A stretch of 64,000 nt of DNA from Nemertoderma westbladi (taxonomy: Eukaryota > Xenacoelomorpha > Nemertodermatida > Nemertodermatidae). The DNA is taken from assembly GCA_032718475.1 (NCBI GenBank), contig JAUCBJ010006694.1, positions 29,167-93,166 on the forward strand. The letters are read 5' to 3'. Positions 44,062-54,681 of the stretch are shown piece after piece. The notes under the pieces were generated by a model that had not been told where the DNA came from, did no database searches, and worked only from the letters and a program-made list of their open reading frames with translations. Position 1 is the first letter of the stretch. Each line of letters begins with the position of its first letter. Both the position numbers and the translations under genes were made by a program.

Positions 44062-44412
44062 GTAATAATTTAATTTTATATAGTGTGACGTGACATTGGG
44101 GGGGGGGGGGGGGGGTAGCCATTTCGTGACAAATTGTGACGAAAGGGGGGGAGGGGGTCAACAATGTCTTTAAAAAACGTGACGTCATTTATGGATGTCC
44201 CCCATTCACAGTTTCAGAGATTGTTATCGTGAAGTCTATGTTCAAAATGAACATTCACATTTTGTGCAGAGCAGGTGCACAATTTGTAATTTCACTATTT
44301 TTGAGAAACCACCTAAGGGACCTAGCGTTCTAATATATAAAACACAATGAAGCACACTAACTAAATTACTATAAACTACCTACCTAACTATATACAAAAG
44401 TACAAAATCAGT

Positions 44413-45335
44413 CTAACCCGCTGTGTCAGTAGGGGGCGCGGGGACAGCTGGCGACAAAACCTCGTCGTAGAGGCCGTTGGACAGAGGGTCCATGGAGCCG
44501 AGGATGGAGGCCATGTTGCCGATCAAGATGGCTACGAGGAGGCACTCACACAAGATAGTCCGTGGAGACCATCTGGTCTTACTTCGGATCCGCACCGGGA
44601 GCACCTGTGGGGTTCGGTTACCTTGCAACCGAGGTGTGTGGCGACTGAAACCCTGAACTGGGAGTCTGTGAGTTTCAGCCCCAGCGAGCTGATGGGAATT
44701 GCGTCCAGCCAACAACCGGATACCAGGTCGTCGACGACGTTAAGGTAGGCAATCTCGAGCGGCATTGTTGTGGCCGCCCACAGTGCCGCGCGGTTCGCCT
44801 CATGGAGTGGATCCATCCAGGCCCTCTGTATGGTGGTGTCGGTTGGTGTGGTGGTTCCGGCGGGGAGGGCGGCATTCCACACCTCGTGGGCATGTGGTAC
44901 CGAGGCGGGTTGTCTGGAGGGCTTAAATAAGCGGCTCGAGAGAGCTGTGCACGCAGCAGCTGAAGCCAAAATGCGGAAGGTGCTAGCTGCAGTGCAGAGC
45001 TCAACCCGAGGCCACCCATTGCCGGGAAACAGGCCTGAGATCCGGGTGTTCGCGATCTCCTGGAGGGCACCCCGCAGAGTTGAGTTGTACTCCTCCAGGA
45101 GTCCCGGGTGCTGGAAGCAAGGCGTGGCACGGAGGAAGTAGGTGAGCCGGGGGATGGCGAAGAAATGACGGAGGAGGAAGTATGCGTGGTGAGAGTCGAG
45201 GAGGTGCAGCTGGCTGGCGAGCGTGGCAAGAGATGTAGAAGGGTGGTTTAGGTTCAACTCTAAATGGGTGCAAAGATGATTCAGTTGGTTGACAAGGTAA
45301 AGCATTGTATCGTAAGCATTTGGTACATCCATGTA
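44413..45335 (-). pseudogene. LINE fragment, RT C-terminal region
   Basis: 45332-44532 encodes a post-RT domain common in an invertebrate LINE group: HHAYFLLRHFFAIPRLTYFLR, then ISGLFPGNGWPRV, CWLDAIPISSLGLKL, and a Cys/His cluster ending GLHGLSC. A frameshift and deletion then lead to 44715-44413 with LVAILIGNMASILGS, the extreme C-terminus of such proteins. The part between, normally a restriction-like endonuclease domain (recalled from family knowledge), is absent. At 45335 the LINE is joined to BEL/Pao DNA. Its N-terminal parts lie at 50021-50321 and 51200-51704 on the same strand. Confidence 0.65.
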
Positions 45336-45344
45336 CTATAGATC

Positions 45345-45655
45345 GTACTAAGGAACGGCCACTGGGGATCCAATAATCACGACGAATTAGGGCTAATGTC
45401 GCTTCAGATCCTTGGTGCATTAAGCAGGAATGCATAGCATTGGCAATCAAGCGAGTCAAATGACTCTTACTGGGTAAGATTGGAAGCAATTTCTCACAAG
45501 TTCGAGGTGACATCATCAAAATTCCATCCTTGATTTGGGGATGAAGTCGCCATATACTTGAGGATCGGGGAAGTGGTGTTGATTTATTTCCCAAATGTTT
45601 GATCTCACTGTCATAGAAAAGAGATTATTCATTGCAGATTAGTAAGTTCTTAGAT
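45345..45655 (-). pseudogene. Second BEL/Pao element, integrase zinc-finger stub
   Basis: Frame-shifted continuation of the large ORF at 45656. It encodes the H2C2 integrase zinc finger (HSCLMH, then CTKC) and stops where LINE sequence begins near 45335. The integrase core, the C-terminal domain and the 3' LTR are missing, so the 3' half of this element was lost. Confidence 0.75.
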
Positions 45656-48600
45656 TCACTTACTTCTGAGCGTAGAGATGTTATGTATAAACCGTCTCAC
45701 CCATGATAGTACATTGATTAAGCGAGATAATGTGGAAAAGTTACGAATCGTAATAACCTGTTCTAAATCCATAGGATTCAGGGTCTCAACAATGAGGAGC
45801 TGAGGTGGAGGCAATGGTTCTTGAGGCCAATATTCTGGGCCATGACGATATAAATGGCTAGACTGGAGTATATATAAAGAACATCCACGAGATGGAATGT
45901 CGGCAGGATTGTCTGCAGTTGGTACAAAATGCCATTGGGAAGACTCAGTTAGAGAGTTTATTTCCAACAAACGATTACGGACAAAGATATCTTTCTTCGA
46001 TGTTCCCTTTCTTATGCACTGAAGGGCACACATTGAGTCACTCCAAAGGTGTAAGGATCGAGGAGTAAGTAATTTCTTAGTGATATGATTAGAGAATCGA
46101 GCCCCCAAAAGACAAGCCATTATCTCCAGGCGAGGAGTGGAAAGAGTTGTTGGCTTCAATGGAGCAATGGTAAATCTACCATAAAGCAATACAGGAATCC
46201 CTAAAGGGGGGACTACATAAACCAGAAATGCATATGCCAACAATGATGCGTCGCAAAAGACATGGATATCGCAGTCAGAGTTAAGATGAATGCATCTGGG
46301 GAAAGTAACAGAAATCTGGGCATCTGCAACCCATCGGGTCAGTTTATCACATAATTGATCAGGTAGGGGATGGTTCCAACCATGGCCGGTTTGCCAAGAT
46401 TGCTGGAGAATCAAACGGCCTTGCAAAATCCAGGGGCTTAGTAGGCCAAGAGGATCAAAAACTAAACAAATAACACGAAGTACAGCTCGGCGCGTCAAGA
46501 CTGGGGGTAATACAACCTTAGATGTATCAATCGAGATAGCATCGGCATGGCTATCCCAACATAACCCGAGAACCTTTTGAGGGTTTACTACAGGTTTCAA
46601 GGCCATACCAGCAGTAGCTAATAAATCAATAACATGGGCTAGGAAGGTATGTAACTCATTTTGATTATTAGATGAACGGTAAAAATCATCACAATAAAGA
46701 TGTTTAATAATCTCAGAGGCTGTACTGGGGTCCGTGTTTGATACAATATGATGTTGTACAGTAGAATGTAACAAATATCCACTTGGAGTTATTCCAAAGG
46801 GAACTCTAGTAAATTCACATTCTTGGTTATTGCAAATATATTTTAACCACTTCCTATCGTTAGGATGAACCTCCACTTGATGGTAAGCGGCGGTAATATC
46901 AGCGGCCACAACATATTTATAGAATCGGAATCGTAATAAAACATCAACTAGTGATGATAGAAGGTTAGGACCTGGATCCAGACATGCATTGAGGCTAATA
47001 CCATCAGGATCCCCAGCTGACCCATTAAATACCACCCGAGGCTTAGTATCTTTCCGAGCAAGGTGGTGTGGGAGATAAAATCCAGTATCAGGGGGACTGG
47101 TTGCCGTGGTAACAATACCATCAGTCTGTAATTTACTCATTTTTGTCTGGTAAATATCGAGCTCGGATGGTTTCAGTTGGGAAATAATTCGCTTTTGTTG
47201 CCGCTGAACTATGGAAAAGTTCGATTTTGGGCGAAGGAGACACCGGAAGGGAAGTCGAACTCGATATCGTGATGGATCATCAGGAGAACGCTCAGGTATA
47301 GGGTAAGGAGTGCAATCCACTTCATCCTTTTTTATACCTACAGTTTCTAAATTCCAGAATTGTATAACTTCTATAGGTTCGGTAAGTAACATGGATGGGT
47401 TAGATCCTGACAGAGAGACGGGTATATGGGTACTACCAGGAGAAGTGGCACCAGATAAAACACAACCAAAAAATGTGTCAATAACTGCTGGCTGGTTAGG
47501 GAAATTCTGTACAAAATTTGTGACATTCCAAATCTGGTCTGCTCCTATAATTAAGGATATGTGCCTATCCCCACCATCAAAAGTATCTGCCCATTGGGTT
47601 AAATGGGATAGGCTATTTGGTATTGAGGACATAGTTTCTTGTTTAATGGGAGGACATAATTTCTCAGTAGTCCATGCATTTAGTTGGATTGGTGCCTGAG
47701 AAAACTGGCTGAAAAGGTTAAACTGGACAAGATTGGATTGCTGCGTTGTGCAGTTTCCACCAAAGGATCCAGTTGTCATAAGCTGTGATTGTAAACAAGG
47801 CAGGTCAAGAGCTTGACTAAGATCATATTGAATATAAGATCGTTTCGATCCATCATCAAGGTAAATATGTATCCAATAACCATTATTAATATATGGATGT
47901 GTAATAAAACATAGGGCTAGTTTTATAAAAATGGCAGAAGTGTGCATGATTATGCTCGAATCGGTAGTGTTCACAGGGTTTACAGAGATTGCTGTATCAC
48001 CCTGCCGAGCATCACCCTGCCGGGGAGGTGGATAAAATCTTTTCTGATGAAAGTTATTACGTTTGTAATGGTTATGGGGATGGGTAGCTTCTGAAGTGGA
48101 ATTATTTTGGTGGTCAGATCGGTTACTTCCCGTTTTGGGGATTGTAGCAGTAGCTGCTTTATCCCTTTCATTGCGGTAGCATAATAAGGTGTGATGTAAT
48201 TTACCACAATGGTGGCATAATTCTGAAGATGGACATTCATATGTAGGATGTGGTCCAAAACAATTACTACAAAGTTTGGCAGTGCGAATTATTGAAATAC
48301 GACCATCAACCATTTTGTTCATAAAGGTAGTGCAGGTTTTGAGTTTATGGGTTGCCCCTTTACATGCAGGGCACATTAAATTGGGTTTATACTGAGCCAA
48401 ATTATCACCGGTAGCTAGGGCAATTGTTGAGGCAAAATTACCCCTAGTATTATAAGGTACGTATGTTTTACCTGTATTATTGGTATATTTGGGACTAGAC
48501 CGAGGTATGGTGTTAGTCGCTCCATAAGCTACTGACTCGAGCGATTCTAGTTCTGAGTTTACAAAGGTTAATAACGCCCCCAAATTAAATCGTTCAGAGG

Positions 48601-49534
48601 CATGGTTACGGTTCCAGATAAGAACTAAATCTATTGGGAGTTTCTGTAAAAGTAGAGGGGCTAATAGAAGTGAAGTTAAATCTGGCGATTTATCACTCAA
48701 AGGAGTTCCACTTGGAGAAATTTCTGTAGATAAATGTCGGATTTCCCGCAATGCGCCCTCAAAAGAATCAATAGTTTCACGGAATACTTTAAGGTTGGTT
48801 GTCTGGATCATTGGCAATGAGCATAGGCGGCTCGCATATAATCCTATAAGTAGGTTAGGATTACCATAACGGCGTTTTAGTATAGTAATAGCATCGTTAT
48901 AATTACTGGCCGTCAATGATATACCTGAAAGGGCCTCTTTAGCGTCATTAATCAGAGAACTACGGAGGTAGACAAACTTCTGAACCTCAGATAAACCTGG
49001 TCGGTTATGGATCAATGCTTCATATTGATCCCAGAAGGGACGCCAAGACATAAATTCGCCATCAAACGTTGGGACAGCAATTTTAGGTAATCCATGGGTA
49101 CTACTGGCAATGCCATGGTTGGAGGAATGGTGCGACTGGCTGCCGGAATTTGTAGAAGAATTCGAGTTTGTTCTCTCAATCCGGGATAAAATTCGATTGG
49201 ATTTAAATAAAGTTTTATCCAAGTCGCGGTCGTAGTTAGAAGGTTCCGGAGAATATCCAAGGTCAATTAACTCCGAATCTATCGAGTTTAATATTTTACG
49301 TTGTCTGTCCACGAGTTCGATTTGGTACGCCAACTCATCCGAGTCAATATCTTCCTCGTTCTTACACCATAAAGTCTCAAGTTCTGTTATGAGTTTACGA
49401 GCTTTTGTGCGTTCTATCCCTCGAGTACGTTTTATCGCATTGATTTCAGTGGTTAGGTTGGGAGGGCCACCGGTATCCACACCCCCACGGTTGCGGGTTG
49501 GAGATGTAGGTGGGTTAGTGTCGTCGTCCGACAT
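45656..49534 (-). CDS. Second BEL/Pao element Gag-Pol (Gag, protease, RT, RNase H)
   Basis: 1292-codon open frame unlike copies A-D. It begins MSDDDTNPPT, then a helical N-terminus (30-120), a DUF1759 capsid-like domain (LPKIAVPTFDGEFMSWRPFW, from residue 149), and three zinc knuckles (CX2CX4HX4C, CX2CX3HX4C, CX2CX3HX4C). The protease region has an unusual YLDDGSKRSYI motif in place of a clear DSG. RT has VVAADITAAYHQV and LYCDD (near nt 46690), a less common Cys at the x of YxDD. RNase H follows (HVFCDASLLAYAF, RLEIMACL, LWSDS, NPADIPSRG). It ends at the RNase H/integrase boundary by frameshift. A long intact frame suggests recent activity. Start chosen as the first ATG before the conserved helical region. 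Confidence 0.87.
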   Translation of the reverse strand: MSDDDTNPPTSPTRNRGGVDTGGPPNLTTEINAIKRTRGIERTKARKLITELETLWCKNEEDIDSDELAYQIELVDRQRKILNSIDSELIDLGYSPEPSNYDRDLDKTLFKSNRILSRIERTNSNSSTNSGSQSHHSSNHGIASSTHGLPKIAVPTFDGEFMSWRPFWDQYEALIHNRPGLSEVQKFVYLRSSLINDAKEALSGISLTASNYNDAITILKRRYGNPNLLIGLYASRLCSLPMIQTTNLKVFRETIDSFEGALREIRHLSTEISPSGTPLSDKSPDLTSLLLAPLLLQKLPIDLVLIWNRNHASERFNLGALLTFVNSELESLESVAYGATNTIPRSSPKYTNNTGKTYVPYNTRGNFASTIALATGDNLAQYKPNLMCPACKGATHKLKTCTTFMNKMVDGRISIIRTAKLCSNCFGPHPTYECPSSELCHHCGKLHHTLLCYRNERDKAATATIPKTGSNRSDHQNNSTSEATHPHNHYKRNNFHQKRFYPPPRQGDARQGDTAISVNPVNTTDSSIIMHTSAIFIKLALCFITHPYINNGYWIHIYLDDGSKRSYIQYDLSQALDLPCLQSQLMTTGSFGGNCTTQQSNLVQFNLFSQFSQAPIQLNAWTTEKLCPPIKQETMSSIPNSLSHLTQWADTFDGGDRHISLIIGADQIWNVTNFVQNFPNQPAVIDTFFGCVLSGATSPGSTHIPVSLSGSNPSMLLTEPIEVIQFWNLETVGIKKDEVDCTPYPIPERSPDDPSRYRVRLPFRCLLRPKSNFSIVQRQQKRIISQLKPSELDIYQTKMSKLQTDGIVTTATSPPDTGFYLPHHLARKDTKPRVVFNGSAGDPDGISLNACLDPGPNLLSSLVDVLLRFRFYKYVVAADITAAYHQVEVHPNDRKWLKYICNNQECEFTRVPFGITPSGYLLHSTVQHHIVSNTDPSTASEIIKHLYCDDFYRSSNNQNELHTFLAHVIDLLATAGMALKPVVNPQKVLGLCWDSHADAISIDTSKVVLPPVLTRRAVLRVICLVFDPLGLLSPWILQGRLILQQSWQTGHGWNHPLPDQLCDKLTRWVADAQISVTFPRCIHLNSDCDIHVFCDASLLAYAFLVYVVPPLGIPVLLYGRFTIAPLKPTTLSTPRLEIMACLLGARFSNHITKKLLTPRSLHLWSDSMCALQCIRKGTSKKDIFVRNRLLEINSLTESSQWHFVPTADNPADIPSRGCSLYILQSSHLYRHGPEYWPQEPLPPPQLLIVETLNPMDLEQVITIRNFSTLSRLINVLSWVRRFIHNISTLRSK

Positions 49535-50020
49535 AACCGCTGTACCAGTTATTTACCGGTAGGTCAGTAGGTATTAAATATAACATGGAAATTACAGCTT
49601 TCTGGCATTACAGTATTTTCGTGTTAGGTTAGGCTAAACTGTCCAATATTTCAGTATTTATTTATTAGGTGCGATTCAGATCCGGTTCGAAGAGTGTGCG
49701 GATCCCAATAGATCCGACTGGTCCAGGACTGTATAGTGGAGAGGGCAAATGGTGTGATGAAAAACATAACATAATATGTTTGGTTCAATATCAATAATGT
49801 AAGATAATGGATGGCGGTAACTCATATAAACAATAAACCATCAGACAATAAACACCAATACTGGTGAACGGTACAATAAAATATACAATGAATGGTAGGC
49901 CTATAGGGAGACCGGTAATACTGCTGTACATATAAACAACAAAAGTGTGAAAGGGGGGGGGGGGGCATGGCCTATAATAGAGTCCATGGAGATCTGTAGG
50001 GGAGCTGGAACACACCGCGA
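49535..50020 (-). other. Upstream region of the second BEL/Pao element
   Basis: Non-coding; should include the leader and perhaps part of the 5' LTR. CCTGGACCAGTCGGATC on the minus strand near 49710-49727 has a TGG start that could be a primer-binding site, but no matching LTR pair exists in the window. A G-run lies at 49952-49964. LINE RT sequence begins near 50020. Confidence 0.4.
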
Positions 50021-50321
50021 TGGGGAGGACTCCACCCCCTTGCTTGGAGAAACCAAACAGGTTGGCGCCAAAGAACGTGGGGCGAACAGATTCCGGAATG
50101 GTGCCGGCGGCCATGACGTCGATGAACCGGGAGAGACTGGAGACAAGTCGGTTTCCAGCTTCTCCGTTCGTGTGGCCGATAAGATCTTTCAAGATCTGCG
50201 GCCGCATTCCGTCGGGGCCACTGGCGCTGCCGCACGGGAACGACGCAACGAGCTTCCTGACTGTTGCCCGCATGATATTGTTCCCTGAGAATGCCTCTGC
50301 ATCTGTTAACTTACCACGAGC
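50021..50321 (-). pseudogene. LINE fragment, RT N-terminal region
   Basis: Minus-strand frame from 50327 with VRKLVASFPCGSASGPDGMRPQ, a LINE RT fingers motif, then GEAGNRLVSSLSRFIDVMAAGTIPESVRP and GGGVLPIAV, where homology ends at the BEL/Pao side. It belongs to the same LINE as 44413-45335 and 51200-51704; order and strand agree. The BEL/Pao element separates it from the C-terminal half. Confidence 0.7.
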
Positions 50322-51229
50322 TGTCAATCAGGAATACCTCGGAGTTTATTTTCTCAAAGAATTCAAAGTGCCGCAACCTAACTCAAAGTGACATTTCTCA
50401 AAGAATTCAAAGAATTCAAAGTGCCTAAAAGCAGGAAATCACTTTGAGATTCCCAACTAAAAGTGTCTACAAGAATTCAAAGCGGCCGTTGGGAGTAATG
50501 TAATGACTTTTAGACAAATGACTTTTAGACACTTTTAGAAAAACTTTGAGAAAATCTCAAAGAACAGATGCACTTTGAGACCCCGACTGTATGGTTACTT
50601 CAATTTAGTGTCCATACAGCCTTCACAGATCATTTAAACCTTATAGCAGGCTTATGTATTGACTATACATTATATGGTTAAATAGCAGGTACTTTGAAAA
50701 TACAGTATAACAAAAAATATAGATTCAACGTATTATACTGCTGATTAAAACGATATTTGTTCTTAATGCAAAAAGCTGAGTAGTGACATCAACAAATTCC
50801 GCATCCCCCCTCGCTATTCTTTTCTGTACATGTATTACTATAAGGCCTGTACTGTATTAACATAAGGCAAACATGTGTGCAACATATAAAATCCATGAAC
50901 TGGATTACACAATTACGAATTGAATAGTTTATGGATTTAAATTTAACTTCGGAGTCTTGGCTATGGCTATTTCACTTTCACATATGCTCGACATATATTA
51001 TTCACATGCGCATTCTCACACATTTATTTATGATAAATTCATATGTTCAACATATAAATACCATAAATGGCGATACACACATTCTAAGTGTATGTAACAC
51101 CGCATGCGTGACATGTATTATTCATACATGAGCATAAAAACCCAATTTCCAGACACACCTATTCCATACAACATATATATACCACATATGAAATATAAGT
51201 TCATGTTTAACTGGGTACCGCGGACGAGC
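50322..51229. mobile_element. A/T-rich insertion splitting the LINE
   Basis: About 0.9 kb with no coding signal, flanked by ACGAGC (50316-50321 and 51224-51229), a possible 6-bp target duplication. The LINE frame resumes on both sides with a 1-base offset. Its left 270 bp are built of repeated and inverted TCAAAGAATTCAAAGTG and CACTTTGAG phrases; the rest holds ACATAT-type repeats. The element type is unknown. Confidence 0.45.
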
Positions 51230-51704
51230 AGGGGGAAGTTGTTGGGGTCACCATGGGAGGTGGAGGAGTCCGTTGGTCGTCCGGTCGGGAGGGGTGCTTC
51301 AACTTCAGCCTCTCCAAAGTCTCTGGTGTGTTAGGCGCCATGGAGTCTTTAGAAGACGCCAGGCAAATGGTGCCCTTCACATCGCCATCCTCAATCTTCT
51401 CTACCACAGCTGCAGCAAGACGGATGGAGTCGTCTCGTTTCTTGGGCCGGCGGGATCCGGTGGTGGTGGATCGGGATTCCGGAGGTTGGTGTAGGTTGCT
51501 CCAGTACTCGCGTACCAGCCCGTTGATCTGGGACGCGAGGGATCGAGTGTGTCGTCAGCCCCCACGCTTAGGGGCAGGAATACCTGAATACAGCGATGGC
51601 AGACAAGGAGGAGGTTGACCCATGAGTCGACGCAGTTGGGGTTGCTGACGATTGTGGAGAGAACTTCGGAGAGGAGGTCCGCGAGGTTGTTCCGCGCCGG
51701 CCCC
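51200..51704 (-). pseudogene. LINE fragment, N-terminal coding region
   Basis: Two minus-strand stretches encode the N-terminus of the LINE found at 50021-50321: first SSPKFSPQSSATPTASTHG and its alternative frame (LADLLSEVLSTIVSNPNCVD), then KIEDGDVKGTICL...TPETLERLKLKHPSRP. The sequence is frame-shifted. The minisatellite at 51715 lies directly upstream and may be the LINE 5' region. Confidence 0.6.
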
Positions 51705-51714
51705 TAATGAAAAG

Positions 51715-51965
51715 TTTTATTTTCTGCGCCGAACGCTGTGCCGGGTGCCAAAAATCCTGCGCTGGCTCTGAGCAAAACCACGCCGGGTGCAAAAAATCCT
51801 GCACCGGCTCTGTGCAAAACCACGCCGGGTGCAAAAAAATCCTGCGCCGGCTCTGTCTGTCTGTGCAAACCCACGCCCATGCCAGGTGCAAAAATCCTGC
51901 GCCGGCTCTGTGCAATGCAAAATGCTGCGCCGGGTGAAAAATCTTCCACCGGCTCGTCAAAGCTG
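51715..51965. repeat. 42-bp minisatellite
   Basis: About six units built on GCCGGGTGCAAAAAATCCTG followed by C(G/A)CCGGCTCTGTGCAAAACCAC, two exact in length and others with small indels. Because 42 is a multiple of 3, several frames stay open across it, giving artefactual Cys-rich ORFs on both strands. It sits at the 5' side of the LINE and could be its promoter repeats. Confidence 0.85.
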
Positions 51966-51969
51966 CACC

Positions 51970-53437
51970 GGGCTGACTGGTATAAAACATAAAATCTGCC
52001 TGTTATACTGTACAGTACCTGTAGTTTATTCGGTTATCTATAATATTGCAGCTGCACTAATCCGAGTTGTTTCTTAAACAAACGAAAGTTGTGGGTGGGT
52101 GAACAGGTGAAATGAAAATAAGGATACAGAGACGGAAAACCTTAATAAAGACAAATGCAACAAGTACAGTAGGTACGTTGTTTTATTCCAAAACTGTAAC
52201 ATTACGAAACAACTACTTAAGAAACACTGCATGTAAATTTATGTTGTAAAATAAAGTGTACATTTTTTGAAATTACTCAAATGTTACAATATGAATTATA
52301 GAAAGAATATTAAAGACTACATCAGTAGGCCTAGTCCTTGTATTTATGTACTACGTTCTACTTTATTACATACTACGTACTGACGTACTGTGGTCCTACG
52401 TCTATGCTACAGATACGGTATGTCTGAATGAATAATGACTAGCTGTATGTTATGTTTATTAATATCGCCAGAATAATAATAAAATATTAATTTTTGCACA
52501 TGTACGTACACGTACAGTAGATTAAAATAAAATGAACACATATCTGGTAAAGTACGCTAATAAGCGTATGTACTATTGTAAGAAAAATACGGATAATGGT
52601 ATTAAGGTAAAATTAGTAAAATAATTAAAATTATAGTTTATTTACAGTACAGTTGGTGGATATTAATTATTAAAAAAAAACGATATTACAGCAAAATTAA
52701 ATTAAAAACCGGCAAAGCATACTTACAGTAGGTTTAAGGGCTTCAACAACATACAGTACTAAAGGCAAACATATTAATAAGGACAAGTTTACAATACTCT
52801 ATAGGATACAACACAACAATACATAGTTATACGGAACATAAATTTGGTACCGTAGGTATGTCGCATAAGTAAAATATTACTGCTGAAATAAAACGCGCAA
52901 AGTAAAGTAACTACAAAAGATAGGAAAACAATTAAACATAAAAAAACACTATTTTAAAATTTAACACAAAAAAATGTTTTTTTTGGGATTGAAAAAATGA
53001 TAATAATAGGTACTGTAGCTAGATTTTAATAAAGAAATCGTTGTATCCGAAAGATATCCAAAAGATATCGCTTTCGCTACTGCCACTTGGCGCACAGGAG
53101 TATCACTATATATTCATTTTAAGGGACATTTCGCAGTCTAGTCTATTTTTGAATGTGTTCAAGCATGGAGTACCAAGGGTATTACGTGCAATAACAACAC
53201 TTTCCGGTAATGCTAAAGGATTCCAAATGTTTACAACGCTGTCTGCAAAGTTGTTGCGTGTTAGCATTGGTGGAGTTAGGAACGAAACTGGAAGAAATTA
53301 CTTCGCTCAATTTTGTCAATCGGGTTGATAAACTTGTATGTTGTTATAAGGTCGGCTAGTACACGGCGATATATTAATGTCGGTAGTTTGAGTGCAAGTA
53401 GTCGGTTTTCATATGACAACTCAGCCATAGCGATAGT
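51970..53437. other. A/T-rich stretch without recognised genes
   Basis: Many A/T runs and TACGTAC phrases. The plus-strand frame 53041-53328 (95 codons) has no motif I recognise and lies in plain A/T-rich DNA; I do not call it. The segment may hold old repeat debris next to copy D. Confidence 0.5.
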
Positions 53438-54603
53438 TGTTTGCGCTTTTAAGACCTTTGACAGTTTAACCTGCCAAAATTAGAATGTCTTTTGGATGAT
53501 AGATAGTCTTTAGCCTATGACGAGTATTTGATACACTACATTAGCCGAAGCCAGTCTATGCGCAATCATTCACCCGTTGGATATACCCGGGAGACTGAGT
53601 TCGGAGCTTAATGATTGATGGTGTAAGCCTAATGTATTATTCGACTGATCGTAATATATAATCTCTGACAAAGATTATTCACTTTCGGGAAATATTAACA
53701 GTTCCTTTAGGACGTGGCGCTCTAAATATGTAAACAGAGTTATGGCTTAAACTAGACACAACGAAAAGGCTATAGATTCACGTATATGGCGCATTCTTTA
53801 GGAGATGCTTTGTTATCAGTTACACTCATACACAATGCTGCACAATACTGCACACTAATCTGCCGACCTTCACTAATTTTAGTCACGTATAAAGAGAGCA
53901 ACAGACAATTTATGTTGGGCATATGAAATAGCATTAGATTCACTTCAAACCACTTAACATAGGTTGCAATCGTTTATCTGTAACCGGTCTCTCTAACCTT
54001 TAGTATATCAAGAAGGTGGGGTATCTGACTATCGATCAGTATTCCGATATAATATTTCATCAACCAATATAATGAATAACCGACAGTAAAGCAGTAATAT
54101 TAATGTATAAATGATTATTAAGTGAATGAGTTAACTTGTGTAACTCGTGATAACAGATATACGTTCTATAATTAAGCCTACTAATGTAAGACTAAAGACT
54201 GAAAACACGGAGGTGCCAAAAGCCGATGTTCTTAGGCTCTGGGCAAAAACATAACACTGAACTACTGAGTTCTGTATACACCTCCAACACAGAGACAAAA
54301 AACGCTCTGATTGGTCAACCGAACAACGAGAGAACAAAGAAACAAAGAAATGTCGACGTGGCAATATCAGCTGTTAGCCGTCGTCATGGTAGCGACACTG
54401 TTTTCAAGAGTATCTAGCTTATCGCGTCACGAGATTGCGGATTATGTCCTCTAAAGTACAAATACAGTACAAATACAGAAGAAATGACTTTTATGTCCTC
54501 TAAAACACCAGTACAGCAAGGACACGGCCTTTTTATGCCTGGCAAACCAACTACAGAGTACTTTAAGGGAAAATAACCGGTTAATGACGCAAAAGCTTTT
54601 ACA
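53438..54603 (-). repeat. 3' LTR of copy D
   Basis: On the minus strand it starts TGTAAAAGC after the CTGGGAGCGG tract and ends GCGCAAACA, 1166 bp. It has diverged from A's LTR over most of its length but keeps the 42-bp block (53681-53722) and the terminal GGCAGGTTAAACTG block. The bases beyond its end are ATAGT. The partner flank is lost because D is 5'-truncated. Confidence 0.88.
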
Positions 54604-54681
54604 CCGCTCCCAGAAAATGGGATTTAAGTCTATAAAATATAACAAATCACAGTTTCTAAAATATAAAGATACTCTAAACAG

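Larger units (their letters stand above)
42042..44205. mobile_element. DNA element with inverted ends and G-runs, hosting other insertions
   Basis: The left end (GGGGCCATCCATAAATGACGTCACG) and the right end (CGTGACGTCATTTATGGATGTCCCC) are inverted copies with one mismatch. Each is followed inward by a block with two long G-runs around the quasi-palindrome TTTCGTGAC(G/A)A(T/A)TTGTGACGA and a second GTGACG(T)GAC/GTCAC. No transposase is present. The interior holds a LINE 3' fragment (42369-42790) and the solo LTR (42909-44061). The original was probably a MITE of under 1 kb. The superfamily is not clear. Confidence 0.6.

Noticed and set aside
44770-45141. 123-codon plus-strand ORF
   Set aside because: Shadow of the LINE coding frame on the minus strand in GC-richer DNA.
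51707-52077. Cys-rich proteins from the ORFs over 51707-52077 on both strands
   Set aside because: All are readings of the 42-bp minisatellite, whose period keeps several frames open.
53041-53328. 95-codon plus-strand ORF as a gene
   Set aside because: No recognisable motif or relative in the window; size is within chance for this stretch.
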